The position numbers and the translations under genes are program-made. The notes beneath the pieces are model-generated. The model ran no database searches. It saw only the letters and a list, made by a program, of their open reading frames with translations, and was not told the origin of the DNA. Of a stretch of 7,699 nucleotides of DNA, positions 5,027 to 7,699 are shown one piece after another. Position 1 is the first letter of the stretch; each line of letters opens with the position of its first letter. Where the stretch lies: NCBI GenBank assembly GCA_003154255.1, contig PMCY01000133.1:4083-11781 (forward strand), read 5' to 3'. This DNA comes from Candidatus Aminicenantota bacterium. Its GTDB lineage: Bacteria > Acidobacteriota > Aminicenantia > Aminicenantales > UBA4085.

Positions 5027-6799
5027 ATGATCCGAAAATTCCGTTTCCCGATTTTCAAGGCAGCGATCGCGCCGGCTGTTTTAATCGCTCTGATGATGTG
5101 CGGACCTCTTGTGGCGGCCCTGTCCGCATCTTGGATTGCCCGAAGCGGCGAAGAACTCCGCCGGGAGGGCTGCACGGTCATCATGGTCGGAAAGAACGCT
5201 TCGACCGACGGCTCGGTCATGACGACGCACACCTGCGACAACGGGGCCACCGATTGGACCTGGCGCCGGGTGTCCGCCGCCGATCATAAGCCGGGCGAAA
5301 TGCGCCGCATCCATCATATCAACTGCTGGAACGCCTGGCCCCCGGACCAGGGCCTCAAATGGGATCGCGCTTTCATCGACGGAGACGCCGGCGTCGAAAT
5401 CCTCCAAGTCCCGCATACCTATGGATATTTCGTCGGCAATTTCGGCTACATGAATGATGTCCAATTATCGATCGGCGAATCGACGATCGGAAGCCGGCCC
5501 AAGCTCGAGAATATGACGGCGACGCCCAAGCTGGACATCACGATGTTGACCATCCTAGCCATGGAACGCTGTGCCACCGCCCGCGAGGCCATCCGGTTCA
5601 TGGGGGAAATCGCCGAGAAATACGGCTACGGATTCACCGACTTCGGCGAAATGCTGGCCGTGGCCGACCCCCGGGAGGTCTGGGTCTTCGAGATCATGCC
5701 CGTCGGCCCGTTGTGGACGCCCCAAAGCGGCAAGCCCGGCTGCGTCTGGGCGGCCCAGCGCGTACCCGACGACCACGTCGCCGTCTGCCCCAACGAATCG
5801 CGGATCGGCGAAATCGATCTGGGCGACAAAGACCATTTCATGGCCTCGCCCAACGTCATTTCCCTGGCCGTCGAGCAGAAATGGTTCGATCCCAAGAGCG
5901 GCCGCCCTTTCAACTGGAGGCGGGCCTACTGGGATCGCGAAGGCAGCGCCGTTTCGACCCGGGGCGGCCGGGCCCGTTTGTGGAGGTTTTTCGACTTGGT
6001 GGCCCCCTCGCTCCGGCTCGGACCGGAAACTTCCGATCTGGATTTTCCCCTTACCGTCAAGCCGGAAAAAAAGCTCTCCGTTTATGACGTGATCGGCCTC
6101 ACCCGGGACAAATGCGAGGGCACGATCTTCGATCCTGCCCGCGGCCTGCAGGGCGGGCCTTTCTCCAATCCGAACTTTCTGCCCTCCGGATTCGAGATCG
6201 ATGGAAAGTCCTACGGCACGTCCCGCGTCATCAGCGTCAACCGGGCCGAATACGTCACCGTGACCCAGGCCCGCGGCTGGCTCCCCGATCCTATCGGCGG
6301 AATCGTCTGGCTGGCCTGGGGCGCCCAGGACACATCCTGTTTCTTCCCTCTCTACACCGGAATCACCGAAATCCCCAAATCCTTTGAAATCGGGGACCAT
6401 TGGAACGTCGATCGCAAGTCGGCCCGGTGGGCCTTCGATTACGTCGAGACGATGTGCAACATCGCCTACGCGCCGGCCATCGCGGTCGTCCGCGGGGAAC
6501 AGAAGAAATGGGAGATCCCGCTGATCGAGCGGACGCCGATGATCGATCAGAACGCCCTGATCCTCTATAAAAAGGACCCTGCCGCCGCCAAGTCATTCCT
6601 GACGGACTATTGCCTGAGCACCGCCAACGCCGTCATCGACCGTTGGTGGAGACTGGGGGATGAGCTGATGGTCATGTTCAACCACCTCTGGCTCTACGAC
6701 AGTCGGACTCGAAGCAACAAGCTGCTGGCCTACCCGGATTGGTATTTGCGCCTGATGCTGGAGCACGACAAGCTCAAGCCGAAGGACGAAAAGAAATAA
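5027..6799 (+). CDS. Secreted C69-family dipeptidase (PepD-like Ntn hydrolase)
   Basis: The 590-residue product belongs to peptidase family C69, whose members hydrolyse dipeptides using an N-terminal Cys exposed by processing (Ntn-hydrolase fold). A signal peptide covers about residues 1-34 (basic RKFRFPIFK, hydrophobic AIAPAVLIALMM, then PLVAALSAS). Cys25 has Met before it, so it is not a lipobox. The predicted nucleophile is Cys49 in EGCTVIMVGKNASTDGSVM, the usual start of the mature enzyme. Other family marks are QVPHTYGYFVGNFGYMNDVQLSIGEST (about 127-153, given in full only as a region), TDFGEMLAVADPREVWVFE and the closing region with WNVDRKSARWAFDYVE. About 14 residues lie between the likely signal cleavage and Cys49, so a second, probably autocatalytic cut is needed. 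It follows the GH42 gene by 41 bases with no terminator between, so they are probably co-transcribed. It would trim short peptides in the periplasm or outside. Family is secure, substrate unknown. Confidence 0.9.
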   Translation: MIRKFRFPIFKAAIAPAVLIALMMCGPLVAALSASWIARSGEELRREGCTVIMVGKNASTDGSVMTTHTCDNGATDWTWRRVSAADHKPGEMRRIHHINCWNAWPPDQGLKWDRAFIDGDAGVEILQVPHTYGYFVGNFGYMNDVQLSIGESTIGSRPKLENMTATPKLDITMLTILAMERCATAREAIRFMGEIAEKYGYGFTDFGEMLAVADPREVWVFEIMPVGPLWTPQSGKPGCVWAAQRVPDDHVAVCPNESRIGEIDLGDKDHFMASPNVISLAVEQKWFDPKSGRPFNWRRAYWDREGSAVSTRGGRARLWRFFDLVAPSLRLGPETSDLDFPLTVKPEKKLSVYDVIGLTRDKCEGTIFDPARGLQGGPFSNPNFLPSGFEIDGKSYGTSRVISVNRAEYVTVTQARGWLPDPIGGIVWLAWGAQDTSCFFPLYTGITEIPKSFEIGDHWNVDRKSARWAFDYVETMCNIAYAPAIAVVRGEQKKWEIPLIERTPMIDQNALILYKKDPAAAKSFLTDYCLSTANAVIDRWWRLGDELMVMFNHLWLYDSRTRSNKLLAYPDWYLRLMLEHDKLKPKDEKK

Positions 6800-6827
6800 G
6801 AAAAAAATCCGGTTCCCCCCTCATTTG

Positions 6828-7646
6828 TCATTTGACCACGATTTTTTGGGGATCGAAATTGAGCTTGGGGTAATTCATTTTGAAGGATTCCAGGGTCTCG
6901 ATGATGATCTGGGAGACGGCCAGGTTGCGGAACCACTTCTTGTCGGCCGGGATGATGAACCAAGGGGCACACTCCGTGCCGCACTCCGTCAGGGCGTCCT
7001 GGTAGGCTTCCATATATTCCTTCCAGAGCTCCCGCTCCTTGAGGTCCTGGAGGCTCATCTTCCAGTTCTTGGCCGGGTCGGCCATCCGCTCCTGGAGCCG
7101 CTTCTTCTGCTCGTTTTTGCTGATGTGCAGGAAAAACTTCAGGATCTTCACGTCGTTCTCCGAAAGAATCCGCTCGAAGCGGTTGATCTGTTTGGGCCGG
7201 GCGGACCAGACCTCTTTGGACACCAGATTGTGGACGCGCACGACCAGGATATCCTCATAATGCGAACGGTTGAAGATTCCGATATCCCCTTTGGCGGGCA
7301 CCGCCTTATGAATTCTCCACAGGAAATCGTGATCCAGCTCCTCGGCGCTGGGCACTTTGAATGACGTCACCTCGCAGCCCTGGGGATTGATCCCGTTCAT
7401 GACATGACGGATGGTCCCGTCCTTGCCGCTGGCGTCCATGCCCTGGAGCACGATCAGAAGCGCGCGCTTGTTCTCGGCGTGCAGGAGCATTTGCAGCTCC
7501 TCCATCTTCAGCCGGTTCTTCTCCACCGCCTTGAGGGCTTCCTGCTCGTCTTTCACTCCGATGGTGTCCGCGGGATCCAGGTCCGAAAGCCTGACCTTGG
7601 CGCCCGGCTCGGCGATCAACTTCCTGCTGAGGTTTTTAAGATTCAT
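6828..7646 (-). CDS. ppk2: PPK2 polyphosphate:nucleotide phosphotransferase, class III-like
   Basis: The 272-residue cytoplasmic enzyme moves phosphate between polyphosphate and nucleotides. Walker A is GMDASGKD (residues 69-76) and the Walker B/lid region follows at 121-138 (DIGIFNRSHYEDILVVRV). Other family marks are HVMNGINPQG, SFKVPSAEELDHDFLWRIH, LKFFLHISKNEQKKRLQER, LWKEYMEAYQDAL and APWFIIPADKKWFRN. Length is that of single-domain PPK2 proteins. By eye the sequence is close to class III enzymes such as that of Meiothermus ruber, which phosphorylate both AMP and ADP; class I or II cannot be ruled out. The start ATG at 7646 has AAGGGAG six bases ahead. An in-frame TTG at 7667 lies inside the predicted -10 box and is rejected. 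It converges on the dipeptidase gene with a 28-base gap and is not obviously linked to it in function. It may make ATP or ADP from stored polyphosphate during starvation. Confidence 0.94.
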   Translation of the reverse strand: MNLKNLSRKLIAEPGAKVRLSDLDPADTIGVKDEQEALKAVEKNRLKMEELQMLLHAENKRALLIVLQGMDASGKDGTIRHVMNGINPQGCEVTSFKVPSAEELDHDFLWRIHKAVPAKGDIGIFNRSHYEDILVVRVHNLVSKEVWSARPKQINRFERILSENDVKILKFFLHISKNEQKKRLQERMADPAKNWKMSLQDLKERELWKEYMEAYQDALTECGTECAPWFIIPADKKWFRNLAVSQIIIETLESFKMNYPKLNFDPQKIVVK

Positions 7647-7666
7647 AGCTTTCTCCCTTGGCGGCA

Positions 7667-7695
7667 ATTTAATGCCGGCCGCATGGCGCTGTCAA
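7667..7695 (-). promoter_or_regulatory. Sigma70-type promoter of the PPK2 gene
   Basis: On the minus strand a perfect TTGACA (7695-7690) is followed after exactly 17 bases by TTAAAT (7672-7667), which matches four of six -10 positions. Transcription would start near 7660, leaving a leader of only about 14 bases that begins at the ribosome site (7659-7653). The leader is unusually short, so the start point may be a few bases off. Confidence 0.6.
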
Positions 7696-7699
7696 ATTC

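Noticed and set aside
5555..6400. Open frame of 281 codons on the minus strand inside the C69 dipeptidase gene
   Set aside because: Antisense to a well-supported gene and of low-complexity Gly/Asp/Val-rich composition without known motifs; explained by GC-rich codon bias.
6800..6827. Bidirectional terminator between the convergent dipeptidase and PPK2 genes
   Set aside because: Seven A (seven T on the minus strand) at 6801-6807 would suit PPK2 termination, but no stem of more than a few pairs lies next to it, so I did not call one.

Overview
The window is a GC-rich, densely packed stretch of bacterial chromosome. It holds one partial and six complete protein genes and no RNA genes, CRISPR arrays, insertion sequences or phage genes. 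The content (a DPP IV-type S9 peptidase, a C69 dipeptidase, a secreted GH42 glycosidase, an ECF-like sigma factor and a class III-like PPK2) suits a heterotroph that scavenges proteins and glycans. Acidobacteriota or Candidatus Aminicenantes would fit, but this is an impression from gene content and style. No taxonomic marker is present.

Layout. (1) Bases 3-836, + strand: C-terminal catalytic half of a prolyl oligopeptidase-family (S9) peptidase, cut by the window edge. (2) Bases 944-2012, +: a two-gene unit of an ECF-like sigma factor and a small two-helix membrane protein with a basic tail, closed by a very clear intrinsic terminator at 2019-2050. (3) Bases 2060-2643, +: a monocistronic unit for a small exported protein of unknown function, with a good sigma70-type promoter and two abutting leader hairpins. 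(4) Bases 2735-6799, +: a probable operon of a secreted GH42 beta-galactosidase-like enzyme and a secreted C69-family dipeptidase. It is preceded by an AT-rich control region with two dyads just downstream of a plausible promoter. (5) Bases 6828-7646, - strand: a PPK2 polyphosphate:nucleotide phosphotransferase, convergent with the operon, with its own promoter carrying a perfect TTGACA box at the right edge.

How the genes may work together. The S9 peptidase, GH42 enzyme and C69 dipeptidase each fit breakdown of extracellular or periplasmic polymers to sugars and short peptides. The last two may act on glycopeptide-like material because they seem to be co-transcribed. The sigma factor and its membrane partner look like a self-contained signalling pair, the part of the window most likely to be poorly described. 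PPK2 is a separate energy and nucleotide metabolism gene. I did not find a clearly new multi-gene system. The best leads are the sigma/membrane-protein pair, the GH42 control region, and a terminator whose stem resembles a dispersed repeat.
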